Shown piece after piece: positions 24,275 to 35,824 of a stretch of DNA of 64,000 bases; positions within the stretch are counted from its first letter, which is position 1; each line of letters begins with the position of its first letter. The stretch comes from Heterocephalus glaber (Eukaryota; Chordata; Mammalia; Rodentia; Bathyergidae). The stretch spans positions 6,871,437 to 6,935,436 of the forward strand of contig NW_004624805.1 in NCBI RefSeq assembly GCF_000247695.1, read 5' to 3'. Below the pieces are notes generated by a model that was not told the DNA's origin, searched no databases, and worked only from the letters and a program-made list of their open reading frames with translations. Position numbers and translations under genes: made by a program.

Positions 24275-24382
24275 TATTTGCTGTTTTTTAAAAATTAGTG
24301 CTCTATATTCTAACCTTAAGTGTGATGGTTTAAAAAAATACGTATTGTATGATGGTGGGTCTACTAGAAAATCTTTCTTCTG

Positions 24383-24485
24383 GTTTTTGGTTTTTGGGGG
24401 TTTTTTTTTTGGTACCAGGGCTTGAACTTGGGTCCTTGTGCTTGAGCGGCAGGTGGCAAAACCACTGAGCTGAATCCCCGGCTCA
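24383..24485 (-). mobile_element. ID-type SINE with target duplication
   Basis: Reverse ID flanked by exact 15-bp repeats aaaatctttcttctg at 24368-24382 and 24486-24500. Confidence 0.93.
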
Positions 24486-24611
24486 AAAATCTTTCTTCTG
24501 AGGAAACAGCTTTCCTGTCTGTTTCCCTTTTTATGTTTGGTAAAACTTGGGTTATAATTTCACATTTAATATACACTGAAAACTCTAAACTCCAGTTCTT
24601 TTTCAAGACAT

Positions 24612-24690
24612 GCTCACCTCCCCACCCCGTACCGGGGATCAAACTCAGGACTTAGCGCTTGCTAGGCAGGTGCTGTGCCACATCCCTGGC
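24612..24690 (-). mobile_element. ID-type SINE with internal deletion
   Basis: Reverse ID lacking the usual ccactgagctaaat block. It has no T tail but is flanked by near-identical aagacatgctc/aagacgtgctc. Confidence 0.85.
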
Positions 24691-24837
24691 AAGACGTGCT
24701 CTTTTAATGAATGGCTTGAAAGTCTTACCTATTGTATTTCGCAGTTGTAAAATCTTACGAACAGGTGGCTTAACACCTTGGAAAGAAGGGGTCATTCTTT
24801 CACATGCATTTTCATGTTAGCTTTAAGGAATTTCTTC

Positions 24838-24919
24838 TTTTTTTTGGTACCGGGGATCAAACTCGGGTCCTTGTGCTTTTGAGGCAAGCGTTGGAACCAC
24901 TGAGCTAAATCCCCGGCCC
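24838..24919 (-). mobile_element. ID-type SINE, first of a tandem pair
   Basis: Reverse ID directly followed by a second copy. The 18-bp repeat gctttaaggaatttcttc at 24820-24837 recurs with one mismatch at 25012-25029, beyond the second copy, so the target duplication encloses the pair. Confidence 0.92.
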
Positions 24920-24926
24920 TATATTT

Positions 24927-25011
24927 TTTCTTTTTTTGGTACCGGGGATCGAACTCCGGTCCTTGGACTTGCGCAGCAGGCGGCGAAACCACTGAGCTAA
25001 ATCCCCGGCCC
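24927..25011 (-). mobile_element. ID-type SINE, second of a tandem pair
   Basis: Reverse ID near consensus; a tatattttttcttttttt linker separates it from the first copy. Its right edge abuts the shared target duplication at 25012. Confidence 0.92.
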
Positions 25012-25369
25012 GCTTTGAGGAATTTCTTCAAGGGTGAAAGTGTAGGGCAGACAGCAATGCACTCTGCCTACGATAGTCTTCTAGTGCAGGGCTTAAAGCT
25101 ACTGTGTTTAGTTGCTGGGTTTGAATATACAGATTTCGTTTCAATACCTGTAAATATGGCTATATTTGTACAAGTATACAAAATGACACTAAAAGTAATA
25201 AATATGTTTTGACTATATGGTGCAGTTATTTCAGAACTGTTTGGAAATAGTCTAAAAATGCAAAATTGGCATTTGTGTAAGGAATTTCAAAATATTAATT
25301 GCTTACTGATAAAACTTTAGTAGTCGTGTTTTACTAGTCTACACAGTGTCTTACTCAATGGAAAAATTG

Positions 25370-25437
25370 AGGGCTAGGAGTTTAGCTCGGTGGAGTGATT
25401 AGCACGCATGAGGCCCTGGGTTACACTGCCAGCCCTC
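25370..25437 (+). mobile_element. ID-like SINE, diverged
   Basis: Forward partial copy (gggctaggagtttagctcgg, catgaggccctgggttac) without a clear tail. Confidence 0.65.
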
Positions 25438-27456
25438 ACCCATCGCACACACATGGTAGTGTGGATTAGGGTTGTGTAGGACTTGCTCCTCGGTTGCATG
25501 TTCCTTTTCCTGTCCTCTGAACTCCGGAGTGCCCTAAAGTGCATCTGCCTAGGTGACGCCATCCTGCTGGCCTATGAAAATCCTCTTCCCCTATGTCAGT
25601 CACATCCAAATCAGCTCTGACTTGGTTCCCTTTTGAGTCTCCAGCAACACTTAAGATGGTCATTAGTTTGGAAAGTTCTCTAAAGAGAACTCTTCATTTG
25701 TGTCTCAGACTTGATTCTCTAGCATTCTTTTCCAGTAACTGACACCATCATTTCACCAGTGGTTCAAGACTCAAGGTAGCTTTTACTCTTCACACCCGAC
25801 ATTGAATCTGTCCATGTCCCCAAGCCGTCTCTTCACAAGTATTTCAGATTTGAACACTGCTCCCTGTGTCCACGTCTTCAGCTGTCCAGCCAGCCTACTG
25901 CAGAACCCACCTGTGCTCTTTTAAGATCATCCTGGGCTGCCCTGTATCACTCGCCCCCCACACACAAACTTCTCCGGGCAGCTACCAAAGGGGAGTGGAA
26001 GCCAGATGGGACGCTCTGCATGATGCTTCAAAGAGTTCAGGCTTGGGACAGACCCCCCCAGTCTCTACCATGGCTTTCACGTCAGAGCCTCTGGATTTTC
26101 CCTTTTGCTCATCACAAGCCCTGGGCTTGTCGACATCACTGGTCCACTAGTTTTCTTGAAGAGGACAGCACTGGAAACACTGAATGCTTTTTTTAATTTA
26201 GAGTATTAGTTTCTGTAATCAAACCCACATAGATAAGACCTTACATATTTAATACACCTGTACAAATGGAAAAAATTGTTTTTAGACCTACATGGCTGTT
26301 AATTTCTGTACAATGCCAACTCAACACAGTAAACTGGGATAATTTCTAAAGTTGACAGCACAGTTTTTAAAAATATGTGTGTATATATATATGTATATGT
26401 GTATAAAAAGACCAATAATAGCAGTAAGTGTTAGGCACCAATAGTTGCCACGGGTTTTCAAGTTCTGCAGTCATCTGGACAAAATTATAGACATCCAGTG
26501 CACTCCATTTTAAAAGAGAATACCCAGAAAACAGCAGTTCTGTTACTGTTGTGGTTCCTGGCACCATTTTTTTTTTTATTAGCTTCTTAATCATCTGGAA
26601 AGAAAACATTCTAGAGTAACATTAAAGACAGCTCTGATAAAGCACGGTCACTACTACGTATCAAAGCAGGTACAAGATATTCTACATTCACAGAGGTGAT
26701 AACAGTACTGTCCTACATCTATAATACTAGAGAATACAATTACAAAGGCAGTGTCTGACTTGATTCTACTTTTCCAGCAGAGGGCCCAAAGGATGGTACA
26801 ACACAGCTCTGTAAAGAAATGTACTTAGGATTTCATTACCGGCACAGTTTACTCTTCAAGAACATCAGCTAAAATGCGTTTTTGAAAAACCTGGGGTAAA
26901 CATAAAACAAAGATTCATATGAAGATGACTGAAAGCAAGCAAGACTCAGCCTACCTAGTATTTTATCAAATCTGTCATTTGAAAGGTAAGAGCTCCACTG
27001 AGGAGATAGATGCCAAGCAGTAGTGCTTCAAAGCTTCGGACCACGACCAAAACACTGCATCATTTCAAAGAGTAGTGGCAGGCAGACGCTCATTTGGGTA
27101 TGTTCAAGCATGCCAACATCAATACTTAATCATCTCCTCGCTACTCCAGGAGATCAGTTACTACTGTACTTTGATTTTGTTCAACCCAATCACCATGTTA
27201 CAAAGATAGCAAGCTGCCGCAGAAAAAAAATAAACCTCCTCTATCCAACACCAGTTATCTGCAGTTCTTTACCTGCAGGCCTATAAACACTATGCCCTTA
27301 CCCAAAGAACATAAGGGAGCAAAGAAACCCTAGCTGATTTATTAGCTGGGACCACTACATTGTTCGAGCTGAGCTCTTCCTGTGGTGTCATTTTCCTCCT
27401 GTTTCTGGTATTTCATCTAACCGTAAAAAATTTTAGGTCTAAGTTACATGCACTTA

Positions 27457-27722
27457 AGAGTATGTGCACATATCTTTATAAAATTCTGACAAGATGCATG
27501 GCTATCAACCAAGCGAATGTTACATAGTAGATGCAAGCTNNNNNNNNNNNNNNNNNNNNNNNNNNNNNNNNNNNNNNNNNNNNNNNNNNNNNNNNNNNNN
27601 NNNNNNNNNNNNNNNNNNNNNNNNNNNNNNNNNNNNNNNAGAGTATGTGCACATATCTTTATAAAATTCTGACAAGATGCATGGCTATCAACCAAGCGAA
27701 TGTTACATAGTAGATGCAAGCT
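27457..27722. repeat. Two identical 83-bp copies around an assembly gap
   Basis: 27457-27539 and 27640-27722 are identical base for base (start agagtatgtgcacatatctt, end gtagatgcaagct). Only the N run lies between them. This is what a scaffolder leaves when two contig ends overlap but are not merged. Confidence 0.95.
27540..27639. other. Assembly gap (100 N)
   Basis: Exactly 100 N, a standard placeholder for a gap of unknown size. See the identical flanks: the true gap may be zero or negative. Confidence 0.99.
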
Positions 27723-28445
27723 TGCAAAGCTTAATATAACGTGCAGCAGCTGTGTGTGCAGTGTAATTTGTTCCTTTGTCCCTTGTGCATCCCCAAGTTC
27801 TACACAGGATGTCACAAACCGTTTTAGCCCCGTGGCTACTGGCACTGTCTGACTTCCCTTTGGCAGTTGTTTGGGGATACAGGCCCAGACCGTGTGAAAG
27901 CACACAAAGTGGCATTGTTGACGGCGAGAAGGTGGAAACAGGAGGACGTTTGTTTTTCTTAGCTGAGAGGTCCAGAGTTCACAGATTAAGAACTAGAAAG
28001 GTACTGTGCCCCTGGGTGGACCAGGTTATGGCCCAGTGGAGCTTTTGCTTAAATGAAGGCCAAAGGGAAAATGTAAACATACAAAACAAGTTCAGAATTC
28101 CACATAATAAAGACGAGGATAATTGCTGTGAAGAAAATAAGGAAATAAGGTAATAAGTTTGGGGAAATACTAGCCAGTGCAATTAAGAAAAATAAGTTAG
28201 CTCTAAGTAACAGGAGAAAAAAATACTACGCTTCAGTAATATCTACTTGGAGAATTAAAAACAAGAGCTAATTAAAATTTTAATTTCCAAAAAAAGCATT
28301 ACTATATGGAAAGTAAAGTAGAAAAGGATTTATTATAGAAATAAAGTTAGGACATGGGTAGGATCCATGAAAAAAACCTCTCAAGCTTTTCTGTGAAAAC
28401 GGTGTAAGTAGAACATGCATACTCGAGGGGAAAAATAAACAGCAT

Positions 28446-28527
28446 GGGGCCAGGGATGTAGCTCAGCGGCACAGCGCCTACCTGGCAAGCCCAAGGTCCT
28501 GAGTTCAATCTCCGGTACCAAAAACAT
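28446..28527 (+). mobile_element. ID-type SINE with target duplication
   Basis: Forward ID flanked by exact 13-bp repeats aaataaacagcat at 28433-28445 and 28528-28540. Confidence 0.92.
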
Positions 28528-28980
28528 AAATAAACAGCATCAAAATCCTCAATATATTCAGTGTAGTTCCAGTAAAATACCAACAAGATATTCTGAGAGG
28601 AATTTTATAGAACGAAACCTGTGCTCACCTAGAGAGATAAATTTACAGATTATCAGGAAAATTCCTTTTTAAAGCGTTAATGCAAGGTGTTTTAAACGTG
28701 TCAGAACATATGGGGTCAGCAGCAGAGGGCTGGCTTTACACATGAGAAATCAAAAAGATTTTCAAAACAATGTTTTATGTATGGCAGGTAGTATTAGCTA
28801 AAATGTACACGTTACAGAGCTGGTAGGTAACAAAGAGGATGTAACAGGCAGAACGACTGTGAAAATTGAAATAAATATGGATTCAGGGTGCAACAAAGGG
28901 CATTTCAAATTGCAGAAATAAGTAATTCAAACCCAGGGGAAACCGGCCAGCAGTTCGGTTGAGTGCGTCTTTGACATGAA

Positions 28981-29600
28981 TGTGTGCAGTGGCGGAGGGG
29001 TCTGCAGAAAAGCCGGCCCGCCGTCCAGCTGGCTCGCTCGGCCCCTCCCTTCGCAGCCCAGAGAAACTCGCTTTTCCGGTTTTTCTCTCTCCAGTGAGCA
29101 TGCGCCTGCGGGTCTCTGCGCGTGCGCATCGCGCCTGGCCCGCCCCCCCCGACCCCGTAACTCGGGCACAGGAGGGTAAATAGCGCGTGGTTGCTCGTAC
29201 AGGAAAGACCCAAAATGTGAATTAAAGAGCAAGGCGAAAGGTAGATGACCAGGCACCGGGAGGCAGACCCCGCGGACACGTAGCGTCGTAAGCGCTGTGC
29301 GCACGCCCGGGTCTCGCGGGGCTGCGCCGCCCAGCTCCGGACGCCAGGAGGCGCTGTGGGACCGCGCCGCCCCCGCCCAACCGCCGCGACCGCCGTGAGC
29401 ATGCGCGGACGCCCTGCGCGCGGGCCGTGGTGGTGCGGTGCGCATGGGTGGGCCCTTCCTGAGGACCTGAGGCCACGAGGCCCCGAGGCTGTGGCGGTCC
29501 CGCTGGTTTAGTCCTCCTGGGCCCCTCGGGCAGGGCAAGGGAGTGTCCCCGGTATCGGGTCCGCGTCTGCCTCCTCTGCCGCGGGCTCCCCCCATCCCCG
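28981..29600. promoter_or_regulatory. CpG island, probable orphan promoter
   Basis: A GC- and CpG-rich block in AT-rich surroundings. It has NRF1-type palindromic motifs gagcatgcgc at 29096-29105 and 29397-29406, tgcgcgtgcgcatc at 29117-29130 and tgcgcatggg at 29439-29448. There are also GC boxes near 29141-29150 and 29371-29380 and an ETS-type ttccgg at 29074-29079. No TATA box was seen. The pattern fits a broad, possibly bidirectional housekeeping-type promoter. No WAC or CREM exon lies nearby, so the transcript it serves is unknown; a lncRNA is possible. Confidence 0.75.
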
Positions 29601-29615
29601 CTGAACTGCTGTTCT

Positions 29616-29708
29616 TTTGTTTTGAGACTGGGTCTCGCTTTGTAGCCCAGACTGGCCTGGAACTCGGGGCGATCCTCCTCCCTCAGCCTCCGCAGTGCTG
29701 GGATGACA
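29616..29708 (-). mobile_element. B1 SINE at the CpG-island shore
   Basis: Reverse B1 (gagactgggtctcgctttgt, ctcagcctccgcagtgctgg) that keeps several CpGs, e.g. gggtctcgc and ctcggggcgatc. Confidence 0.85.
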
Positions 29709-29709
29709 C

Positions 29710-31200
29710 TCGGTTGGAGCTGACAGTTGAAGCAGCCTGACCGCCACCGCAGTCAGAGGAGCAGTGTCCCCATGCCGCGGGGCGGAGGTCCTGCAGCGCC
29801 TCCCTCTGCCTCGCACTCCCTCCGTTACTCTCGGCTGGTTCTTTGGCTTCGGTTTTATCATTTGTCCTTTGAGTTACAGGGCCGGTTTCGGGGTTGGGAG
29901 AGACCCTCTGGGCCACTCTTTAGGTGACTCCACAGACCTGCCACTTGAACACACCCGTGTCACGAGCGACTGGAGCAACGCCTGGGACAAAGGGGAGCAA
30001 GCGAGGGGTCAATGGAGCCACGCAGGGTCGCGGGGCTGAGGCAGGAGGCTGCCACCAGCTCTTCTGCTTGAAAACACCCCGGGGTGGGGCTGCCGGCTCT
30101 TCTCCCATCGCTTTCATCGCTGCGCCTTGAGCTGGGGCCACCGCGGCACTGCTGGCTTGGACAGTGTCCCCAAGCACTCTTGCGTGGGAAAGTCAACCTC
30201 CAGATGATAGATTCACCGGTGGCCTTTGGAGGCGAGAGTGCTGGGAGGAGAGAGGGTCAGACAAGGTCCACATGACATCCGTGTCTTTCTGGGAAGAGGA
30301 GAGGAGACCCCAGTGACACTGCGACCCAGTCGGACCTCATAGAAGCTGAGCAGTGCTGGTGCAGAGCTCTCGGACTTCCTGGCCTCCAGAACTTTGAGAT
30401 AGGACATGTGCTTTATAAATGACCCAGCCTCGGGTGCTTTGTAATAGCAACAGGAAGTGGACTAAGACAAAGCAAAAGTAAACCAGGTGTTGGGAAATAG
30501 GAGAGGAGAACTGGAGAAAACTGACCCGTCTGGTGAGCTTGACACTGCATGCATGAGACGGGATCACCAGTGGGGCTGAGGAGAGGACCCTCCAGGGTGT
30601 TTCTGCAATAATCCAGGTGCGAATGGTGCTGCTTGGACAGGCAGTGGCGGCAGCACAGAGACAAGAGGCAAATCCTGGGCAGGTTTTGAAGGCGCCTCAA
30701 AGGAACTGCCTGAGGGACTGGACGTGTGGACGTGTGGGGTGGAGAAAGAGGAGCTGCCGGTGACGCCACAGTTACTGGAGGACTAAAGCTGTCGAGGAGT
30801 AGGCCTGGGGAGGTCACCCCATTTCTGCAGAGGACACAGCACCACTCTGTCGCATGGAAGGCTGGGAATGACGGTGTCTTTGGCATCTGGCAGCACTGGA
30901 GCATGGGGCAGCATCCAGGGAGGCCCCCTGACCTGCTGGAAGGAGCCCCATTTCCACTTCCCCAGCGCCCTCCAGAGGTTGGAAAGAGCAGCGGCACTCG
31001 TCCTCAAGGGCAGTTCTCTGTGGAACGGCGGGGAGGTCGGTCTGGGGAGGGAGGCCCTGTGTGAGGTAGATGACAGGGACACAAAGGGAATTCCAGCAGG
31101 GACCGTCAGAAGCCGCCTCATACGCATCTTCGGCCGCGTGAACGGAGGGACACTCGCGTGACGGTGCACATGGGAAAACGTGCACTCACGTGTATTTGTT
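29710..31200. other. GC-rich shoulder, low-copy and ancient repeats
   Basis: GC stays high past the island. At about 30370-30480 the text (cctccagaactttgagatag, gacccagcctcgggtgct) resembles the 3' part of an ERVL-MaLR LTR. At about 30590-30720 it resembles an unnamed ancient repeat (caataatccaggtgcg). Long overlapping frames on both strands here follow from high GC and show no domain. Confidence 0.5.
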
Positions 31201-31769
31201 TATTGGAGCCGGGGCTCAAAGCACAGGCAAGTGTGCTAGGCTCTAACTGAGCATTTGTTAGAACAAGTTTTCTCCATTAGATTAGATTAAGGCTTTTAAT
31301 TTTACATTTAACTGCTCAGAATGTATTTAGAATACAAAAGCTTCATACATCAGCATCTCAGAACAATTACTGTAAGGGTGAGTATTTGTATCATAATTAT
31401 TTTAAAATATTTTCAGTGTATTCAGGGATAGGTAAGATGTATGTCAGATGCTGTTTATTCCCCATAGGTAAATTTATAGATGGACGAGATAATCTATTTT
31501 GAAGGGGGGAAAAACCCAAGACCAATATAAAACTAAAGGGTATATTGTTCTGCTCAGGCTGGTGCTGAAAAGGATAAAGTCAGTGAGAGTCAGAGGAGAA
31601 AACTCTCCTGAAAGAGCAAGTTCTGAGCCAGATCTGGATCATGAGGTGAAATGAATGAAAACCCACAGAAAAAGGCATGAGAAAGGCAGAGAGGTGGTGA
31701 AAACAGCCCACTGAAGGACAAAATCCAGTGGCAGTGAAACAAGAGCATGAGTCATAGTGACTTGTGAAA

Positions 31770-32195
31770 GAAGGAAGGTGCACAGCAGTTTTATTAACAA
31801 TGCACAAACCAGAAGCGACCTCAGCTTCATCACCTCATAAATGGACGAGCGGTACAGACTCCAATGGAGATCACTCAACAACAGAAAGAATTGAGTCACT
31901 GATGCTTGCTCTGGCACACGTGAACCCAGAAAACATTATGCTCAGTGATAAAACTCAGCCATAAAGGTATAAATGTTGTGTCCACTCTGTGTGACATCCC
32001 TAGAACAGGGAAATTGCAGAAAGAAAAAACAGGTTGGTGGTTTCCTAGCCTGGGTTAATGTGATGAAAATGTTCTAAAACCAACTGTGGTGATGGTTATG
32101 CAGCTGTGAGTATACAAAGACTAAGTTTTACAATTTAAACTGGGGGTTCCTTATCAAAGTTGTGTTTAATAAAATTTAGTGGCAAAACCTAGACA
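31770..32195 (+). mobile_element. Old L1 3' end
   Basis: Typical ancient L1 tail: ttttattaacaatgc, aaaccagaagcgacc, ataaatggacgag, attatgctcagtgataaa, ggtggtttcctagcctgg, and an A-rich end taataaaatttagtgg. No open frame. Confidence 0.75.
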
Positions 32196-32250
32196 TTCTT
32201 AAATCTCTTTTTGGACACAAACACTGTACATGACCTGAATATCTCTATAC

Positions 32251-32340
32251 TTTTTTTTTCCTTTGGGGGTACTGAGGATCGAACTCAGGACCTTGGGCTT
32301 GCAAGGCAGGCACGGTGCCACTGAGCTAAATCCCTGGCCC
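32251..32340 (-). mobile_element. ID-type SINE with target duplication
   Basis: Reverse ID flanked by tctatactttt at 32243-32253 and 32341-32351. Confidence 0.92.
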
Positions 32341-32410
32341 TCTATACTTTTTAACAGTATGTCTAAAATGAAAAGAAGGTGAAGGAAATGCCTTGATTTT
32401 TAAAAGTACC

Positions 32411-32556
32411 TTTTTTTCTTGAGACATGGTTTTGCTTTGTAGTTCAGGATGCCTTTGAACTCACTGTGCAGGTCAGGCTGGCCCCAGACTCACGGTGATC
32501 CTCCTGCCTTAGCCTGTTGAGTTCTGGGACTACAGGCATGGGTCACTATGCCCAAC
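32411..32556 (-). mobile_element. B1 SINE
   Basis: Reverse B1 with the internal duplication (agttcaggatgcctttgaac then aggtcaggctggccccagac). Confidence 0.88.
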
Positions 32557-32559
32557 TAC

Positions 32560-33917
32560 AAAATGCTTTTGAAATTAACCTAAACCACTTTTATTTTGGA
32601 GAAAACCAAAATGGGCTTTCCATGCACGTTATAATGAAATCTAGGGTACAAATACCAGAGACTGGAGCTGGGCCTGTGGCTCTGGCTGCAGTGGATTGCT
32701 TCAAACCTACTCCTCCACTTCTCCTGCAGCCTGAGCCACAGCTCGGTGCGGACAGGGACCCCTGGCCCTGGGTCCTACTCTCCATCACCCTCGCTGCTCC
32801 CTGTGCTGTCTCTGGCACACAGAGCAGTCTGATCCTGCCTCCTCTCTTAAAAACCAATCTCTGGCTCTGAGGTGTGGAGATTTCTGTTTGGCCATTGTCT
32901 CTCTGGCCTGTGCTCAACCTCTGACCTGCGGGCTCATTCCAAGCAGAAACTTGGGTTTAGATATTCCGAAGCTGTGCATGATAGGTCCAGTAAGGAACTC
33001 TCTTTAACTTTCTTTATGTCTTCTTGATAATACTTCCTGTGGCAAACATTAGCATTCCAGGAGGGAGGAGTTGGGGGACTGCAGCATGGAGAGCTTGCTG
33101 AGGGTGTGAAAGGTTCCCCCGATGTCCAAGTGGAGCCCCAGATGTGGATGTCAGGGTCCTGCTGCAGACGGGGCCTGAGGACAGGGGCTCTGTCCTGGAG
33201 ACCCCTGTAGTAGGTTCCAGTCTCCTGCCCAGTGTACAACGCAGGGTTGAAGAAAGACTCAAAGACAGAATTAAAGAAACAGAAATGGGGATCCAGAAGA
33301 GCCAGTGGTGAGCAACCAGCAAAGGCCCTGGTCAGTCCAAGCCACTGATTTTTGTTGGTAATCAGATTGGGATAAAGGGGAACTACGTGTGAGGATGTGC
33401 AGTGGTGCAGTAACTATGGATACTAATGTTGACAAGGCCTGTAAAGGAAAAACGAAGCATTCCCGAATTAGGAAGAGAACAAACAAAATGCAGGGTTTGT
33501 AGCTAGCAAATAACCTTGTCCTTCTAGTTAAGAAGGTTTTAGTTGTGGGAATGGAATTTGGGTGTGAGTTACTCTGACCTCAACACATAGGCTTTGGGCA
33601 GACTCACTTCTCAAAACAAGCCAATTGTGGGGTTAACTCTTTACAGCCTACACTGCTCAGAGCCTGCTTTGGGTGTAATCAATAAGGGGGTCCCCACATT
33701 CTGATTAAGAGACACATAGATGCCATGTGAACTCTGCTTCCTTCTCAGGAAAGGTCCCCCGGGTTTTCTCTAGTTGTGAGGTGAAAGACTATTATCCTAA
33801 CGGTCAGAGTGCCCAGAACAGTATTTTATTCTCGTTTATGACAATAATCCTAGGACCTCAATGCACACTGACTGCTTTAAATTCATTTTTATTCTGGCTC
33901 CATTTTAATTGTTAATG
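32560..33917. other. Low-copy intergenic sequence, possible LTR relic
   Basis: No gene was recognised. The part 32930-33750 has a moderate-GC, single-block look that could be an old LTR, but no TG...CA ends, primer site or coding remnant could be fixed. Open frames on the - strand (32591-32917, 33014-33322) show no domain. Confidence 0.4.
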
Positions 33918-33927
33918 TTACATTTCT

Positions 33928-34010
33928 TTTTTTTTGGTACCAGGGATCAAACTCAGGTCCTTGGACTTGTGCAGCAGGCGGTGTAACCACTGAGCTAAAT
34001 CCCCAGCCCC
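33928..34010 (-). mobile_element. ID-type SINE with target duplication
   Basis: Reverse ID flanked by ttacatttctt at 33918-33928 and 34015-34025. Confidence 0.92.
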
Positions 34011-34716
34011 AATATTACATTTCTTAGATCAAATATAAATCAGAAAAAAATACAGTGGATTTGTCACTAACAATTCTAATAGTGATCTACATGGATTAAT
34101 TTTAGCACAATGAAGGCAACTAAATCCCTTGCATTGTATGAAGCAGTGCTGAAGAGAAGGACATAATATGTGACAATTTGTATAACTATATCCGTAACCA
34201 TGATTAGCCCAATAAGGCCTATGAGAGACCCTCATAGGAGTACAATGATTTACAGGGCAGACAGCATTTTTAGGATTCCAAATTCTAACTTCTAAAGTCC
34301 AATCCCATTTCTAAGAGATTAATATTAAATATAGACCATATTCTGATAAACTGATAGGAACTGTCTTGGAACCCTGGACCTTTTATGACATGTCCTATGC
34401 AGGGGAGCTGTGAATGCACTCATGGCAGAGGCCCGGCACGGTGTGACACCAGGACACACCCAGGGACACAGGGAACCCCACAGCTGCCCAACACTCCGTG
34501 GGCTCCAAGGAGGGAAAGACTGGTTCACAAGTAGGAGCTTGGAATCCTACTTTTGCAGGAGTCTCCTGAGGCTACAGTGTGAGTTGATCCTTGGAGGCAG
34601 AGTAGACACAGCTATGGGCCACCTTGAGTCTGTAGCCCTTGTGTGTTTATCTTTGCTGTGTGTGTGTTTCCAAATGATTGTGTACAAAGCAAATGTTTGC
34701 CTCTGGAAAAAAAATT

Positions 34717-34862
34717 CTTTTGAGAAGGGTCTCACTATGTAGTTCGGGCTGGCCTTGAACTCAGTATTAGCCCAGGCTGGCCTTAAGCTGATGACGATCC
34801 TCCTGCCTCAGCCTCTGAGTGCTGGGATTTTTATAGGCTTGCACCAACCACCACAATGAGCT
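34717..34862 (-). mobile_element. B1 SINE
   Basis: Reverse B1 with both duplication blocks (gttcgggctggccttgaact then agcccaggctggccttaagc). Confidence 0.88.
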
Positions 34863-34869
34863 GTAAAAT

Positions 34870-35510
34870 TTTCTTAATACACAAAATAAATGGTGACCAC
34901 ACAACTCATGGTGCCTTATGTTAAGTGATGTTATACACATCAGGTCTATGGCAGTTCTGGTCATGCATTGGTGTTTAAATAAATTAGTTATTAAAAGTAC
35001 TAGGGGTAAAGAAGGTTGAATAACCACACTGCCACCAAAAAAAAAGTTAAAAAAGAAAGTCTTTATTTTGTTTTCAGGTAAATTGAAGCCAAAGACAGCT
35101 TAGGATTCAAATGAATAAGTATGGCTCATTTTATTCAATATTTAGATTTATAGAAAGAAAGGAAATCAGATCTTTCCAATGCTTAGTATCCTTATGTAAT
35201 GCTGTTATAAATGTGTAGCAGGGCAGTTCAAGGCTGTCTTCAGAAAAGCTTTGTTTGAAAGGAGAGAGGAAAAGCTTCAACAGAAATTTAGTCCTAGTCC
35301 TTTAGTTTTAGACCTCTCAACTTTCTAAACTAGGCAGGGAAACAAAGATTTTAAGGACAGATGGATCCCAAGGAATAGTAGAATAAATGTGCTACCTGGT
35401 AGATATTCAGGTTATTCCCAATGAATAATGCATTGGAAGAAGCACTAATACATTTAGGGAGTTCAAAAGTTCAAGAACACTTTTAGAAGGTAAAGCAGTA
35501 CTTTTAAAAT
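34870..35510. other. Low-copy AT-rich sequence
   Basis: Nothing recognised apart from simple A-rich runs; no gene, repeat or site could be supported. Confidence 0.5.
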
Positions 35511-35521
35511 AGTAACAACTC

Positions 35522-35600
35522 GGCCACGATTTAGCTCAGTGGTGCCACACCTGCCTGGCAAGCCAAGGTCCTGAGTTTGATTCCCAGTACCAAACAAAAA
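35522..35600 (+). mobile_element. ID-type SINE
   Basis: Forward ID (cggccacgatttagctcagt, gtttgattcccagtaccaaa) with a short A-rich tail. Confidence 0.88.
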
Positions 35601-35824
35601 TTGTAACAATCATTTATGTTTGCTAACTTTTCTTTTCATAAAAATAGAAGTAAAATAAAGTGATGAATCTGGAATTGTTTGCATATATGTAATAAATCTA
35701 TATGTAAGAAAAACATAAAAATATATATACAATAAAAATCTACAAGCAGAGATTAAAAAAAAACACTCTTCACCTCTGAAGAGGTTAAAAGTTGGCAGAA
35801 GTTAGCAACATACAGAATTCTTTA

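Larger units (their letters stand above)
23451..28980. other. Intergenic stretch between WAC and the CpG island
   Basis: Holds a cluster of five young reverse ID SINEs (24187-25011), one old and one young forward ID, and the 100-N gap. Low-copy, AT-rich sequence fills 25200-25370 and 26100-28430. Around 25700-26050 the text resembles an ancient mammalian interspersed repeat (catcatttcaccagtgg, ctgtccatgtccccaagc) that I cannot name. No gene could be supported; open frames such as 25866-26150 and 27703-27915 lack recognisable domains. Confidence 0.6.

Noticed and set aside
26367..26609. 80-residue - strand frame preceded by a splice-acceptor-like tttctttccag
   Set aside because: No similarity recognised, it runs into a TA/TG-rich repeat and there is no supporting upstream exon.
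27444..27905. 153-residue frame spanning the N gap
   Set aside because: It repeats the same peptide on both sides because the gap flanks are duplicated; it is an assembly artefact.
28927..29595. 222-residue open frame on the - strand in the CpG island
   Set aside because: Long frames are expected in CpG-rich DNA where stop codons are rare; the translation is low-complexity Arg/Pro/Gly with no domain, and several other frames on both strands are equally open.
30413..31185. Overlapping long frames in the GC-rich shoulder
   Set aside because: Several frames overlap on both strands, none has a recognisable domain and the DNA shows pieces of old repeats.
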